The notes beneath the pieces were generated by a model. It saw only the letters and a program-made list of their open reading frames with translations, was not told the origin of the DNA and made no database searches. Below are positions 8,048 to 18,347 of a DNA stretch of 64,000 nucleotides, piece by piece. Origin of the DNA: Thaumasiovibrio subtropicus (GTDB lineage Bacteria > Pseudomonadota > Gammaproteobacteria > Enterobacterales > Vibrionaceae); contig NZ_AP023054.1 of NCBI RefSeq assembly GCF_019703835.1, forward strand, positions 1,116,001 to 1,180,000, in the 5' to 3' direction. The number at the start of each line of letters is the position of its first letter. Within the stretch, counting starts at the first letter, position 1. The position numbers and the translations under genes are program-made.

Positions 8048-9383
8048 AAAGAAACTCAGTGTCGCGGCACAATTTCGTCGTTTGCCGCGACAACATAAAC
8101 TGGCCTTAGCTGGATTGACAGGCGTCCTTTCAATCGCACTGCTTTGGCAACCTGCGAATATCGATATCGCTGTGACACAGCCGATATCCACCTCTATACC
8201 TCTTGAAGAAGAGAGCCTGATTCCGCTCTCATCAGAAAACTCCGAGCCGCTTGGCGAGTATATTGCAACAGACGCGCCAGAGTTTGCTATTGAGCAAGAT
8301 GAACTGGATCAGATTCTGGCAACCACGGATACACAAGGAAAGCATAAAGTCGCGGATGGAGAAACGCTTGGGGAGATTTTCACCCAGTATAGTTTGCCTC
8401 TGCTTAATATGTATCAGTTGCTCGATGTCGACCAAAGGTTGTCGAATATTCGGGTTGGTCAGCAAGTCGAGTGGGTACAAGACAGTGATACTGGGCGAGT
8501 GATAGAGTTTTCTGTTGTGCGTAGCCGTAAAACAACCGACCTATATACTTGGGATATTGGGGGTTACGATCACAAAGAGATTGTGAATGAGGGTGAATAC
8601 CAGCAAGTCGTTCTTAATGGTCGCGTGCAAGGCAATTTCTATACCTCTGCGGTGAATGCCGGGATGACACCGAATCAGATTCAAAACTTGGTGAAAACAC
8701 TGCAGTGGCGGTTTGATTTTGGGCGCGAGTCTCGTCGTGGTGATACGTTTGCGGTTTCTGTTGAACGTGAGTTCATCGATGGTAAGGCGACAGGAAACGG
8801 CAAGGTATCGAGCATACTGTACCAAAGCGGCAATCGTTCTATTTTTGCTATGCAGCATGATGATGGCAATTTCTATGACGAAGATGGCGTGAGCCTAAAC
8901 CGCGCATTTATGCGCATCCCGTTAGAAAAATCATTCCGTATCAGTTCGCCTTTTAACCCGAACCGCAAACACCCGATCACCAAACGTGTACAACCTCATA
9001 ACGGCACTGATTTTGCGACCCCTATTGGTACTCCTGTTTTATCGGCAGGCCAAGGTGTGGTTGTAAAAGCAGAGTACCACCATGCTGCGGGGAACTATAT
9101 TGTGGTACGTCATGGTCGAGAGTATATGACGCGATATCTGCACCTAGATAAGTTCTTAGTGCGTGTCGGCGATATAGTCGGGATGGGGGAGCGTATTGCC
9201 TTGAGTGGTAATACGGGGCGCTCAACCGGCCCGCATTTGCATTATGAGTTAATTCATAACAATCGCCCAGTTGATGCGATGCGTGTGCCATTACCACAAG
9301 CGGATCCGTTGATTGGTGGTGACCGTACCGCATTTCTTAAGCGCGTCAATGTGGTGAAGTCAGAACTCGAGGCTGCTATTTAG
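8040..9383 (+). CDS. mepM: Murein DD-endopeptidase MepM (YebA), M23 family
   Basis: A 447-residue envelope protein that cleaves D-Ala-mDAP cross-links to allow cell-wall growth. It has an N-terminal membrane anchor (LALAGLTGVLSIALLW), a LysM/OapA-like region around residues 100-150 (KVADGETLGEIF...), and a C-terminal LytM/M23 domain with zinc ligands HNGTDFATPIGTPV (near residue 323) and GPHLHYELI (near 400). It overlaps the end of znuA, the same arrangement as in E. coli. The znuA-mepM pairing suggests shared Zur control. Confidence 0.94.
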   Translation: MIKKKLSVAAQFRRLPRQHKLALAGLTGVLSIALLWQPANIDIAVTQPISTSIPLEEESLIPLSSENSEPLGEYIATDAPEFAIEQDELDQILATTDTQGKHKVADGETLGEIFTQYSLPLLNMYQLLDVDQRLSNIRVGQQVEWVQDSDTGRVIEFSVVRSRKTTDLYTWDIGGYDHKEIVNEGEYQQVVLNGRVQGNFYTSAVNAGMTPNQIQNLVKTLQWRFDFGRESRRGDTFAVSVEREFIDGKATGNGKVSSILYQSGNRSIFAMQHDDGNFYDEDGVSLNRAFMRIPLEKSFRISSPFNPNRKHPITKRVQPHNGTDFATPIGTPVLSAGQGVVVKAEYHHAAGNYIVVRHGREYMTRYLHLDKFLVRVGDIVGMGERIALSGNTGRSTGPHLHYELIHNNRPVDAMRVPLPQADPLIGGDRTAFLKRVNVVKSELEAAI

Positions 9384-9412
9384 CTCACCTTATGAGCCCA
9401 TCTGGTTTACTT

Positions 9413-9447
9413 AGCCATACTTTGCAATTGCAAAGTATGGCTTTTTT
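9413..9447 (+). terminator. Terminator after mepM
   Basis: A 30-base perfect palindrome (AGCCATACTTTGCAA and its complement) is followed by a run of T. It ends the znuA-mepM unit. The following 9448-9668 has no gene and presumably holds the promoter of the next one. Confidence 0.85.
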
Positions 9448-9668
9448 GTGCAACCAATTGAATTTATTGCAGTTGCTTGGTGAATTATTATGCGTTCTTT
9501 TACGTTAAACCGCGATAAGGTTGATATGCTTGTCAGCAAAATGATAATCTCCATGATTATTTGTGCTGCGAATTATTTTCTGCTCAGGTTGTCCTTCGAG
9601 CGTATTCAGTAATTCGGGCAAAGTTGTCTTTTCACTTGGCTAACACTGTTTTTCAAGGAAGTGGTTGC

Positions 9669-11057
9669 GTGTCGTTATTGCATAGAATTATTGGATTATG
9701 TCTCCTTGCTATCGGAGTGTTTAGCCCATCGCTGCATGCCCATCGTAATCTAGCCGCTTCAGATCTCGATACCTATTTTTCAACACTTGCCGACGAAAAC
9801 CGCGCCATGTTCAGCGTGGCGTTTTACGAAGATAACCATGTCACTTATAGCAAGCAGTTTGGTGTTGATAACGGTCGCCTCTCAGGGGATTCTACGGTCA
9901 ACTTAGTGACTGATGCGACGCAATATAAAGTGGGCTCAATCACTAAAGTTTATACCGCAGCCTTGGTGTTCCAGTTGATTGAGGATGAGCTTTTGTCACT
10001 CGAGACACCATTAGCACAGTTTTTTCCGCAGATACATAATGCAGATGTGATCAGCATTGATGACTTGCTTTCCCATCGCTCAGGCATTGCAGACTATACC
10101 GACGATCCGCAATTTGAAGAGTACCGCTACCACTTTCAAACCAAGGCGCAAATGATATCGCGTTTAGCCGAGCTGCCATCGACCCATCGTCCCGGAAAGA
10201 TGTTTGATTACTCTAACTCAAACTACTTGCTGCTGGGCTATATTGTGGAGCGCGTCACTGAGAAGCCGTTTGAAGTCGTCTTGAGAGAAAAGATCACTCG
10301 CCCCCTTGGACTCAGGAGCACCCGTTTCTGTGGTAACCATCAAGATTGTGAAATGATAGCTCGCTCGTATGATTACGTTGGTAAAGAGTGGCTTGCGAAA
10401 GCAGAGTGGTCGATGAGCGTTGTGCATGGTACTGGGGGCATCATTGCCTCTCCGAGCGATCAGGTGCGCTTCATTGCTGGGTTGTTTAATGGTGAAATCA
10501 TTTCAGAGCACTCCTTACGACGCATGATTGGCGGGCAAGATGGTTATACGCGCGGTATTTTTGAAGAAAATATCGTTGGGAAACTAGGATATGGCCACAA
10601 AGGCAGAATTGAAGGGTATCACTGTTACCTTGTGCACTTTCCCAAGCGGGATATTTCGTTAGCGATTCATGCTAATGGACTGAGTATTGAGCTTGATGAC
10701 ATCATTGAGAGCGCTGTAAGGATCTACTTTGGGATGAGTTATGATTTGCATGAAGTGATGCCAAGCCATTTCCATCTAAACCTCGATGAAGCCGAGCCCT
10801 ATTTGGGTATGTATCATTCTGACAAGTCGGTGTTTGGGATTGAGTTACGCTTTGAGCATGGTCATTTGGTTGGGCATGTTGAAGGGCAAAAACCCTTTAC
10901 TTTGATGGGCAATAGTCAGCAAGAGTTTGTCTCATTGGCCAGCGATATTAAGATCACCTTTGATCTCGATGAAAATGGTCGGATTGACAGCTCTTATTTC
11001 AATATAGAGCAAGGGGTGTGGCGCGCGGTTTTCAGTAAACAGCAATCTTTGCAGTAG
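9669..11057 (+). CDS. Secreted serine hydrolase, beta-lactamase/penicillin-binding (class C-like) family
   Basis: The frame is open from 9561, but I start at the GTG at 9669. It has AAGGAAG at 9654-9660 and yields a clean signal peptide (SLLHRIIGLCLLAIGVFSPS, then LHA). The 462-residue product has the active-site triad of class C beta-lactamases, DD-peptidases and esterases: SITK with Ser90, YSN at about 181-183, and GHKG near residue 312. A C-terminal lipocalin-like domain (about 375-462) follows, as in many beta-lactamase-related hydrolases. The substrate could be peptidoglycan peptides, D-amino acid amides or esters. It is an isolated transcription unit convergent with metG. Confidence 0.82.
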   Translation: MSLLHRIIGLCLLAIGVFSPSLHAHRNLAASDLDTYFSTLADENRAMFSVAFYEDNHVTYSKQFGVDNGRLSGDSTVNLVTDATQYKVGSITKVYTAALVFQLIEDELLSLETPLAQFFPQIHNADVISIDDLLSHRSGIADYTDDPQFEEYRYHFQTKAQMISRLAELPSTHRPGKMFDYSNSNYLLLGYIVERVTEKPFEVVLREKITRPLGLRSTRFCGNHQDCEMIARSYDYVGKEWLAKAEWSMSVVHGTGGIIASPSDQVRFIAGLFNGEIISEHSLRRMIGGQDGYTRGIFEENIVGKLGYGHKGRIEGYHCYLVHFPKRDISLAIHANGLSIELDDIIESAVRIYFGMSYDLHEVMPSHFHLNLDEAEPYLGMYHSDKSVFGIELRFEHGHLVGHVEGQKPFTLMGNSQQEFVSLASDIKITFDLDENGRIDSSYFNIEQGVWRAVFSKQQSLQ

Positions 11058-11125
11058 AGTGAGATAAACGTGTACTGAGCACCTTGTATTGAGAACTCGC
11101 GACTAAGCAACAAAAATAGCCCAAT

Positions 11126-11157
11126 AAAAAACCGACGTCTGGGACGTCGGTTTTTTT
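11126..11157. terminator. Bidirectional terminator between the serine hydrolase and metG
   Basis: The stem AAAAACCGACGTC / GACGTCGGTTTTT with a 3-base loop has T runs in both directions. It sits between two convergent genes. Confidence 0.9.
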
Positions 11158-11173
11158 GTGCTGTGTATAGGCG

Positions 11174-13222
11174 TTAAAGCACGCGCATACCGGGTTGTGC
11201 ACCTTCATGCGGCTCAAGCAGCCAAAGGTCTTTACCACCTGGGCCCGCAGCAAGAATCATCCCTTCAGACATACCAAACTTCATCTTGCGTGGTTTTAGG
11301 TTCGCAACCACAACAGTGAGTTTGCCTACCAGATCTTCAGGATTGTAAGCAGACTTGATGCCCGAGAACACTTGACGTGTTTCACCACCAATATCCAATT
11401 GGAACTTCAACAGTTTATTGGCTTTTGGCACTTCTTCACATGAAAGGATTTTCGCAATACGTAGATCGACCTTGGCAAAGTCATCGAACTCAATTTCATC
11501 AGCGATAGGTTCATCCGCGAGTGGCCCAGCCGCTTTTTTCTCTGCTGCCTCTTTAGCAGCCACTTCTGCTGCTGCATCTTCTTTTGAGGCTTCGACCATC
11601 GCTTCAACTTTCTTCGGATCGATGCGATTGAAGAGGGCTTTAAACTTGGTGATCTCATGACCCGTCAATGGCGCTGCGATACCTTCCCATGTTAGCGTTT
11701 CATTGAGGAAAGCTTCAGTGCGCGCAGCAAGTTCAGGCATGACTGGCTTCAAGTAGGTGATGAGGACACGGAAGAGGTTGATACCGACAGAGCAAATTGC
11801 TTGTAGTTCGGCATCTTGACCTTCTTGCTTAGCGACAACCCAAGGCGCTTTCTCATCCACATACTGGTTCGCTTTATCGGCCAACGCAGTGATTTCACGA
11901 ATAGCACGGCTAAACTCGCGCGCTTCGTAGAGGTCAGCAATACGGTCTGCAGCGGCAACAAACTCTGCATAGAGTTCAGGCTCAGCAAATGTATCCGCCA
12001 GCTTGCCTTCAAAACGTTTGGTAATGAAACCGGCGTTGCGTGAAGCAAGGTTAACGATCTTATTGACGACATCACTGTTAACGCGTTGTGTGAAGTCTTC
12101 AAGATTCAGGTCAAGGTCATCAATGCGGTTGTTCAGTTTCGCTGCGTAGTAGTATCGTAGACATTCTGGATCGAGGTGATCAAGATAGGTGGCCGCTTTG
12201 ATGAAAGTGCCTTTTGACTTCGACATCTTGGCACCGTTGACGGTGACATAACCGTGAACGTAAACACTGGTTGGTTTACGCAGTCCCGCACCTTCCAGCA
12301 TCGCAGGCCAGAAAAGGCTGTGGAAGTAGACAATATCTTTACCAATGAAGTGGTAAAGCTCTGTTTTGCTGTCTTTGTTCCAGAACTCGTCAAAGTCGAG
12401 GTCATCGCGTTTGTCACACAGGTTTTTGAACGAGCCCATGTAACCAATCGGGGCGTCTAGCCAAACATAGAAGAACTTGTCTTTTTCACCTGGAATTTCA
12501 AAGCCAAAGTAAGGTGCATCTCGCGAGATGTCCCACTGTTGTAGACCGGACTCGAACCACTCTTGCATCTTGTTTGCTGTTTCGTCCTGCAATGCGCCCG
12601 ATTTGGTCCACGCTTGTAGCATAGATTCAAATTGCGGCAGATCGAAGAAGAAGTGAACCGAGTCTTTCATGACAGGCGTCGCGCCAGAGACAGCAGATTT
12701 TGGTTCGATCAGATCGGTCGGGCTGTAAGTTTCACCGCAGTTGTCACAGTTGTCGCCATACTGGTCTTCTGCTTTACATTTTGGACAGGCGCCCTTCACA
12801 AAACGATCCGGTAGGAACATCTCCTTCTCAGGATCGAAGAGCTGAGAAATCGTACGGCTCGTAATATAACCATTGTTTTTAAGTTGGTTATAAACAAAGG
12901 CTGACAGCTCGCGATTCTCTTCTGAATGCGTGCTGTGGTAATTGTCAAAGCTGATATCAAAGCCGGCAAAGTCTGCTTGGTGCTCTTTGCTCACTTCTGC
13001 GATCATCTGCTCCGGTTCAATCCCCATCTGCTGCGCTTTTAGCATGATTGGCGTGCCGTGTGCGTCATCAGCACAAATGAAGTGGACTTCATTGCCACGC
13101 AGTCTTTGGTAACGCACCCAGATATCCGCTTGGATATGCTCAAGCATATGGCCTAAATGGATTGAACCATTGGCATATGGAAGGGCGCAGGTAACTAGAA
13201 TTTTTCTTGGATTTGCGGTCAT
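11174..13222 (-). CDS. metG: Methionyl-tRNA synthetase
   Basis: A 682-residue class I aminoacyl-tRNA synthetase charging tRNA-Met. Visible are the HIGH-type motif HLGH (about residues 21-24), the zinc-binding knuckle [18 protein letters not shown] (about 145-162), the KMSKS motif (AKMSKSKG, near 332), and the C-terminal tRNA-binding/dimerisation domain (about 580-682, [12 protein letters not shown]...). This matches the long E. coli-type enzyme. It is divergent from mrp across 224 bases without other features, as in E. coli. Confidence 0.98.
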   Translation of the reverse strand: MTANPRKILVTCALPYANGSIHLGHMLEHIQADIWVRYQRLRGNEVHFICADDAHGTPIMLKAQQMGIEPEQMIAEVSKEHQADFAGFDISFDNYHSTHSEENRELSAFVYNQLKNNGYITSRTISQLFDPEKEMFLPDRFVKGACPKCKAEDQYGDNCDNCGETYSPTDLIEPKSAVSGATPVMKDSVHFFFDLPQFESMLQAWTKSGALQDETANKMQEWFESGLQQWDISRDAPYFGFEIPGEKDKFFYVWLDAPIGYMGSFKNLCDKRDDLDFDEFWNKDSKTELYHFIGKDIVYFHSLFWPAMLEGAGLRKPTSVYVHGYVTVNGAKMSKSKGTFIKAATYLDHLDPECLRYYYAAKLNNRIDDLDLNLEDFTQRVNSDVVNKIVNLASRNAGFITKRFEGKLADTFAEPELYAEFVAAADRIADLYEAREFSRAIREITALADKANQYVDEKAPWVVAKQEGQDAELQAICSVGINLFRVLITYLKPVMPELAARTEAFLNETLTWEGIAAPLTGHEITKFKALFNRIDPKKVEAMVEASKEDAAAEVAAKEAAEKKAAGPLADEPIADEIEFDDFAKVDLRIAKILSCEEVPKANKLLKFQLDIGGETRQVFSGIKSAYNPEDLVGKLTVVVANLKPRKMKFGMSEGMILAAGPGGKDLWLLEPHEGAQPGMRVL

Positions 13223-13446
13223 AGTTACGTCGTTCGCTTATTGATGGGTAAATGGATATTTTCGTTAGGGTGAGATATTAGCCCAGCAACCGTCTAGGGT
13301 CTAGGATGCCAGTACGAATACCATGGATTAAACGACCAAAAATTACAGTAAGATATAAATAAGACCGTAAGCTGAGTCTATTTTGGTCGATTGACCACGG
13401 CTTGCAGAAAATATTGACTAGATTTGCAGTAAATGGGATAGCAGCG

Positions 13447-14493
13447 ATGAAGTTTGAAAATGCCGCATACGCCAAGCGTTGGCTCTCTACTTTTCAACAT
13501 GCACTTTTGCCAGATGGCTGGGCGAATGAGCGGATTAACGTGCAAGTCGATGAAGACAGTGTGAATGTCTCTTTGCCGTTCGTATCAGGGGATATAGTGG
13601 CGCAGTTGAAAGCTTGGGCGATAGATCAAGGTGTCTCACTGAATACCTCTGTGGTCGTCGCGCCGCTGCAAACGTCACAACCTCGCCATGTCAAAGGCGT
13701 GCGGAATATCATCGCCGTGAGTTCAGGGAAAGGTGGCGTCGGGAAATCGACAACGGCTGTGAACTTAGCCTTGGCGTTGCAAGCCCAAGGGGCGAAAGTC
13801 GGCGTGTTGGATGCGGATATTTACGGCCCTTCTATTCCATTGATGCTAGGCCAGCTTGAGGCAAGACCGGAAACACGCGATGGCAAAATGATGCAACCTG
13901 TGATGGCGCACGGTCTGGCGACTAACTCGATCGGCTATTTAATTGATGATGCCGATGCAGCAGTCTGGCGCGGTCCAATGGCATCCAAGGCGTTAATGCA
14001 ATTGTTGAATGAAACCGAATGGCCTGATGTGGATTATCTTGTCGTGGATTTACCTCCGGGGACAGGGGATATTCAACTAACGCTGGCTCAACAGATCCCC
14101 GTCACAGGTGCCATTGTTGTCACGACGCCACAAGACCTCGCGCTGGCTGATGTGCGCAAGGGGGTAGCGATGTTTGATAAAGTGAATGTACCCGTGTTGG
14201 GCATTATTGAGAATATGAGCTTTCATGTTTGTCAAAAATGTGGTCACGAAGAGGCTATCTTTGGAGAAGGGGGCGCAGCCGCATTGGCTACAGAGCACGG
14301 TTTGAAGTTGCTCGCAGATATGCCTTTAGATCGCCGAATCCGCGCAGACATTGATGCGGGTAGCCCATCTGTTGTGGCACAACCGGCGTCTGATTTAGCA
14401 GACAAGTATTGTCAACTTGCTCAACAGGTATCGGCCTTGCTTTTCTGGCAAGGAAAAAATGTGCCGCAGCAGATTAGTGTGAAAGAGGTATAA
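13447..14493 (+). CDS. mrp: Iron-sulfur cluster carrier Mrp/ApbC
   Basis: The frame opens at 13402, but the ATG at 13447 gives the natural N-terminus, for 348 residues. It is a MinD/Mrp-type P-loop ATPase that carries Fe-S clusters to apoproteins. The deviant Walker A is SGKGGVGKST (about residues 94-103), the N-terminal part is a MIP18/DUF59-like domain, and the bridging CxxC is CQKC near residue 260. It is divergent from metG and followed by udk about 110 bases on, the order familiar from enterobacteria and vibrios. Confidence 0.94.
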   Translation: MKFENAAYAKRWLSTFQHALLPDGWANERINVQVDEDSVNVSLPFVSGDIVAQLKAWAIDQGVSLNTSVVVAPLQTSQPRHVKGVRNIIAVSSGKGGVGKSTTAVNLALALQAQGAKVGVLDADIYGPSIPLMLGQLEARPETRDGKMMQPVMAHGLATNSIGYLIDDADAAVWRGPMASKALMQLLNETEWPDVDYLVVDLPPGTGDIQLTLAQQIPVTGAIVVTTPQDLALADVRKGVAMFDKVNVPVLGIIENMSFHVCQKCGHEEAIFGEGGAAALATEHGLKLLADMPLDRRIRADIDAGSPSVVAQPASDLADKYCQLAQQVSALLFWQGKNVPQQISVKEV

Positions 14494-14607
14494 AAAGCGG
14501 CAAATAGCGCTGAAAGTCAGATTTTTTCTGGTATCAGTACGATGAACTGCCTATAATCTGGCGGTTATTTTCCACCTTGCCAGTAGTCTTTACAGGTGTT
14601 TTTTACT

Positions 14608-15252
14608 ATGTCTGAACAGTCACACCAATGTGTCATTATCGGTATTGCAGGGGCGTCTGCGTCCGGTAAAAGCTTGATCGCCAATACTATCTACAACGAA
14701 CTTCGCGCTAAAGTTGGCGACCATCAGATCGGTGTGATCACCGAAGATTGTTACTATCGCGACCAGAGCCATCTGAGCATGGATGAGCGAGCGATGACAA
14801 ACTATGATCATCCGAATGCTTTGGATCACGATTTATTGTGTGAACACCTTGAAGCTCTGACTGCGGGCAATGAAGTTGCGGTGCCTCAGTATAGCTATTC
14901 TGAGCATACTCGTACGACAGATACCACGCCAATGACACCTAAGAAAGTGATCATTCTTGAAGGTATCTTGTTACTCACAGATCCTCGCCTGCGAGACATC
15001 ATGCATGCTAGCGTATTCATGGACACGCCTTTGGATATCTGTCTATTGCGCCGCGTGCAACGTGATGTCGCAGAGCGTGGCCGTACGATGGATTCAGTGC
15101 TTGAACAGTATCAAAAAACGGTACGCCCAATGTTCATGCAGTTTATCGAGCCATCAAAACAGTATGCGGATATCATCGTCCCACGCGGTGGTAAAAACCG
15201 CATCGCCGTGGACGTGTTAAAAGCGCACATCGGCAAATTGCTAAAGGCGTAA
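14608..15252 (+). CDS. udk: Uridine/cytidine kinase
   Basis: A 214-residue kinase phosphorylating uridine and cytidine in pyrimidine salvage. I start at the ATG at 14608 because [20 protein letters not shown] lines up with the start of E. coli Udk. The upstream GTG at 14596 would add four residues and sits where the ribosome-binding site should be. The P-loop is GASASGKS (about residues 14-21). The middle ([13 protein letters not shown]) and end ([16 protein letters not shown]) are highly conserved. Confidence 0.97.
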   Translation: MSEQSHQCVIIGIAGASASGKSLIANTIYNELRAKVGDHQIGVITEDCYYRDQSHLSMDERAMTNYDHPNALDHDLLCEHLEALTAGNEVAVPQYSYSEHTRTTDTTPMTPKKVIILEGILLLTDPRLRDIMHASVFMDTPLDICLLRRVQRDVAERGRTMDSVLEQYQKTVRPMFMQFIEPSKQYADIIVPRGGKNRIAVDVLKAHIGKLLKA

Positions 15253-15271
15253 CGCACACTGCTTGAGTATG

Positions 15272-15297
15272 AAAGGTCGGTTTTCCGGCCTTTTTTT
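15272..15297 (+). terminator. Terminator after udk
   Basis: The stem AGGTCGG/CCGGCCT (one G-T pair) with a short T loop is followed by seven T, starting about 20 bases after the udk stop. Confidence 0.85.
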
Positions 15298-15302
15298 ATG
15301 GT

Positions 15303-15567
15303 TTTACTCAAGCCACTTCAAGGTGCTTGTTCAGCGAGAGTGTCTAGGTTGGCTATCGAGGCACTGTTTTGAAGATCTCTTGGACTCAATCAAAAGCAGT
15401 AACAAAGGTGGCGAGCCTAGAAAGCTCGCCCTTCGGGAAGCAACTAGCGCCCCGATTTCTGCGTTAACTGTGTTCGAAAGGGGAAAGCCATTCCTTCACA
15501 CCTTTGCCTTGAACTCAACACGCTAGTCAGCTTCTGACTCCTGCATTTTGAGGTCGTTTGAGTATAC
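15303..15567. repeat. Complete copy of a dispersed MITE-like repeat (about 265 bp)
   Basis: The ends form imperfect terminal inverted repeats: TTTACTCAAGCCACTTCAAG at the left, and at the right a segment whose complement reads TATACTCAAACGACCTCAAA. Between them lie GTGCTTGTTCAGCGAGAG, CTCGCCCTTCGGGAAGC, ACTAGCGCCCCGATTTCTG and CCATTCCTTCACACCTTTGC, which recur in the copy at 63721-63918. It encodes no protein. Shorter relatives lie at 1313, 41138 and 53889. It occupies most of the 470-base gap between udk and asmA. Confidence 0.82.
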
Positions 15568-15723
15568 GATGCCTGCGTTGCGTAACTTTGCTTACAGAAT
15601 GTGGACGCTATAGTGTGTTAATCTCTCACCATTCATCTAGAAAATTCTTTTTAAATCAATCTTGAGTAATTGAATTACCTCACTCATGATCATTACTCTA
15701 AGTTTACAGCTAGCGAGGATGCG

Positions 15724-17859
15724 ATGAAAAAGCTGTTTATAGTGTTAGGAGGCATCGTAGCAACACTGATTGTTGCGATTGTCGCTCTTGTTCTCTTGGT
15801 TAATCCGAATCAATTTAAACCGCTGATTGTGGAAAAAGTGGCGGAATCGACAGGCCAAACCCTCGTGATTGAAGGGGATCTTGCATGGCAGTTTTGGCCT
15901 AATTTGGGGCTGAGTTTAGGTAAAACCGCGCTAAGAAATCCTGAAGGGTTTACAGAGACTGATCTGTTGAGTTTCGAACAAGCCTCGTTATCGGTGGAAG
16001 TGGCACCGCTTTTCTCAAAACACCTCTCTGTCGGTGAGCTCTTGCTTGATGCCCCTCATGTACATCTCGAGACATTGAAGAGTGGGGTCACTAACCTTGA
16101 TAGCTTTAAGTCACATACGACTCAACAAGCTGCAGCGGATGCCGAGCCAACGGCTACAGAGGCGCCTTCAGAGGCGGCAAAGCAAGGGAACGATTGGATT
16201 ATTTCGCTGAAAGGCATTCAAATTCGTGATGCTGAGATTTTGAAGGTTGATCATCAAGCGGGATCACGCTTAGAAGTGAAACCAGCAAACTTTACCTTGG
16301 CTGCCTTTGTACCGGGCGAATGGACTGCCTTCACCTTTGATTTAAACGTGAAGGCGGATGAGGCTCAGGCTTCGGTGAAAGGACAAGCGTCATTGTGGCT
16401 CTCTGAGAGTTTGGATGACTATGCGATGCGAGAACTTTCGGTAGAGGCAAATGCGACATCGGGTGAAACGGTATTGAATCAACTGACATTAACAGTCGAT
16501 GAGTTTGCGTTTGATAAGCCGGGTAATGTGACGTTAACAACTGACCTTAAGGCATCTGATGTCGCGCTGACCGCAGATCTTAAAACGGGTTTTACGGTGA
16601 CTCGGGATTTAACCAGCGTCGTGTTGACTGACATGGTGGGTAACTACACCGCGAGTGGAGAGAGCTTACCTCGCAAAGCGCTAAAAGGTGCGCTAAAAGG
16701 TGACGTGAATATTGAACCTGAAAAGTCCGTGATTGCTCTGCGCGATATGGCGTTGTCTGTGAATGAAGTCGACCTTAATGGGGCCTTGACTTTGAACTAC
16801 CAACAAGCGTTGGCGATTCGCTTTGATCTACATAGCCCAGACATTGATGTTGATGCTTGGCTACCTCAATCAGACGTTGCGCCTTCGGAGAAAGGGGCGG
16901 GGGAAAGTGGTGAGCCTTCGTCTGCGAAGGAGTCATCACAAGGCTTAAGTAAACAAGAGCCAGATTTATCTGCGCTAGCAGGCCACAATATTGCGGGAAC
17001 GATCGCGGTTGATAAGTTTAAAGCAGCCAACGCCGTGATGACAAAGGTGAAGCTTGCGTTGGATCTGAAGCAGAGTCAGCTGACGATATCATCGCTAAAA
17101 GCCCAGCTTTACAAAGGGGCAATTGACGCTTCGATTAAACTCGACGCGCGCAAAACCCCGGCACGCTTTGAGGTGAAGCAATCATTGACTGATGTTCACA
17201 TTCAGCCGTTGCTGGTGGATGTTGCCGAAAACGATACCCTTTCTGGGCGCGGTAATGTGCGTGTCAATGTAAAGGGGATCGGGTTAAGTGAGTACGCATT
17301 ACGCAAGAATATTGCTGGCACAATCGCGCTCTCGCTTTCTGATGGCGCAGTGAAAGGCTTTAATGTCGCTGAGATGATACGTGAGGCACGTGCGACGCTT
17401 AAAGGTGAGGGGTCAAACTATGTAGAGGAAGTGCGTCAAACGGATTTCTCTGCGATGTCAGCGACGCTGTCGCTCTCTAAAGGGGTCATGAGTAATCAAG
17501 ACCTTAGCTTGGCTTCTCCTCTGTTGCGTGTAAAAGGTAAAGGGCAAACTCACTTAATTGATGAAAGCATTGATTATGAACTTGACGTCGCTGTGGTCGA
17601 GTCAAGTAAAGGTCAAGGTGGGAAAGGGATTGATGAGCTTAAAGATATCATTATCCCGGTATCGCTCGGGGGGACATGGAGTCAGCCATCGTACAAGTTG
17701 GATGTTGAAGCGTTACTGAAGCAGAACTTGAATCAGCAGTTAGAAGATAAGGCGCAAAGAGAGATAGAGCGCGGCATCAATAAGCTACTGGGTGACAGTG
17801 CAGATAAAGAGGAAGTCAAGGATGCAGCAGATAAATTACTAAGAGGCTTATTTAACTAA
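15724..17859 (+). CDS. asmA: AsmA-family envelope protein
   Basis: The frame opens at 15670, but the ATG at 15724 has GAGGA about 6 bases upstream and begins a typical AsmA N-terminus (MKKLFIVLGGIVATLIVAIV), a single membrane anchor. The 711-residue product fits an AsmA-like bridge-type protein of the inner membrane and periplasm, a family linked to outer-membrane phospholipid and LPS homeostasis. Family landmarks are LVINPNQFKP-like residues after the anchor and a conserved C-terminal part (about 540-690, GRGNVRVNVKG..., RVKGKGQTHLIDESIDYEL). A low-complexity Ala/Glu/Ser linker lies near residues 138-158. Single-gene unit. Confidence 0.9.
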   Translation: MKKLFIVLGGIVATLIVAIVALVLLVNPNQFKPLIVEKVAESTGQTLVIEGDLAWQFWPNLGLSLGKTALRNPEGFTETDLLSFEQASLSVEVAPLFSKHLSVGELLLDAPHVHLETLKSGVTNLDSFKSHTTQQAAADAEPTATEAPSEAAKQGNDWIISLKGIQIRDAEILKVDHQAGSRLEVKPANFTLAAFVPGEWTAFTFDLNVKADEAQASVKGQASLWLSESLDDYAMRELSVEANATSGETVLNQLTLTVDEFAFDKPGNVTLTTDLKASDVALTADLKTGFTVTRDLTSVVLTDMVGNYTASGESLPRKALKGALKGDVNIEPEKSVIALRDMALSVNEVDLNGALTLNYQQALAIRFDLHSPDIDVDAWLPQSDVAPSEKGAGESGEPSSAKESSQGLSKQEPDLSALAGHNIAGTIAVDKFKAANAVMTKVKLALDLKQSQLTISSLKAQLYKGAIDASIKLDARKTPARFEVKQSLTDVHIQPLLVDVAENDTLSGRGNVRVNVKGIGLSEYALRKNIAGTIALSLSDGAVKGFNVAEMIREARATLKGEGSNYVEEVRQTDFSAMSATLSLSKGVMSNQDLSLASPLLRVKGKGQTHLIDESIDYELDVAVVESSKGQGGKGIDELKDIIIPVSLGGTWSQPSYKLDVEALLKQNLNQQLEDKAQREIERGINKLLGDSADKEEVKDAADKLLRGLFN

Positions 17860-17888
17860 GCCTCCTAGTTAGCTTGCATCACTTAAGG

Positions 17889-17919
17889 CAGTAAGCGTTA
17901 GCGCTTGCTGCTTTTTTTT
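17889..17919 (+). terminator. Terminator after asmA, overlapping the 3' end of the CBS gene
   Basis: The stem GCAGTAAGCG/CGCTTGCTGC with a short loop is followed by eight T. Its right arm and T run lie inside the last codons of the convergent CBS-domain gene, where they read as Lys/Ser/Arg codons. Confidence 0.82.
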
Positions 17920-18347
17920 GCCGATTTTTGTGCTTCTAAGGTATCGCGGAACGCGGCTAATAAGTCGACTGCTGAAAGCATGCCGACGAGATCTTCGTTC
18001 TTGTCTAACACCGGGGCCGCGGTGATTTTGTTATCGAGCAGAATGCCCACTGCTTTGGTCAAGGTGTCATAGGTATTGAGGTGGATGACATCCGTACACA
18101 TAACATCACTGACCGCTAAGTCGTCACTGACATGGTAATCGTGAGCGATATCAGGGCTCTCATCGGCCCAATTTGGCCGACGCAACTCGCGATCACTAAT
18201 AAAACCAATCAAACTCTTTTCTTCATCAATGACGGGTAGATGGCGAATGGCTTCGTCACGCATTAAGAAATAGGCCTGTCTAACACCGATATCGGGTTTT
18301 ACTGAAATTACTTTTGCCGTCATGTACTCAGAGACTTTTGCTGGCAT
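17898..18347 (-). CDS. Tandem CBS-domain protein
   Basis: A 149-residue cytoplasmic protein made of two CBS motifs (about residues 6-60, MTAKVISVKPDIGVRQAYFL...GFISDREL, and about 80-135, DVMCTDVIHLNTYDTLTKAV...GMLSAVDLL). CBS pairs bind adenosine nucleotides and act as energy or ligand sensors. There is no fused effector domain, so its partner is unknown. The extreme C-terminus is Lys/Ser-rich (SAKKSSKR) because the asmA terminator lies within it. It is convergent with asmA, with a 39-base gap. Confidence 0.88.
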   Translation of the reverse strand: MPAKVSEYMTAKVISVKPDIGVRQAYFLMRDEAIRHLPVIDEEKSLIGFISDRELRRPNWADESPDIAHDYHVSDDLAVSDVMCTDVIHLNTYDTLTKAVGILLDNKITAAPVLDKNEDLVGMLSAVDLLAAFRDTLEAQKSAKKSSKR

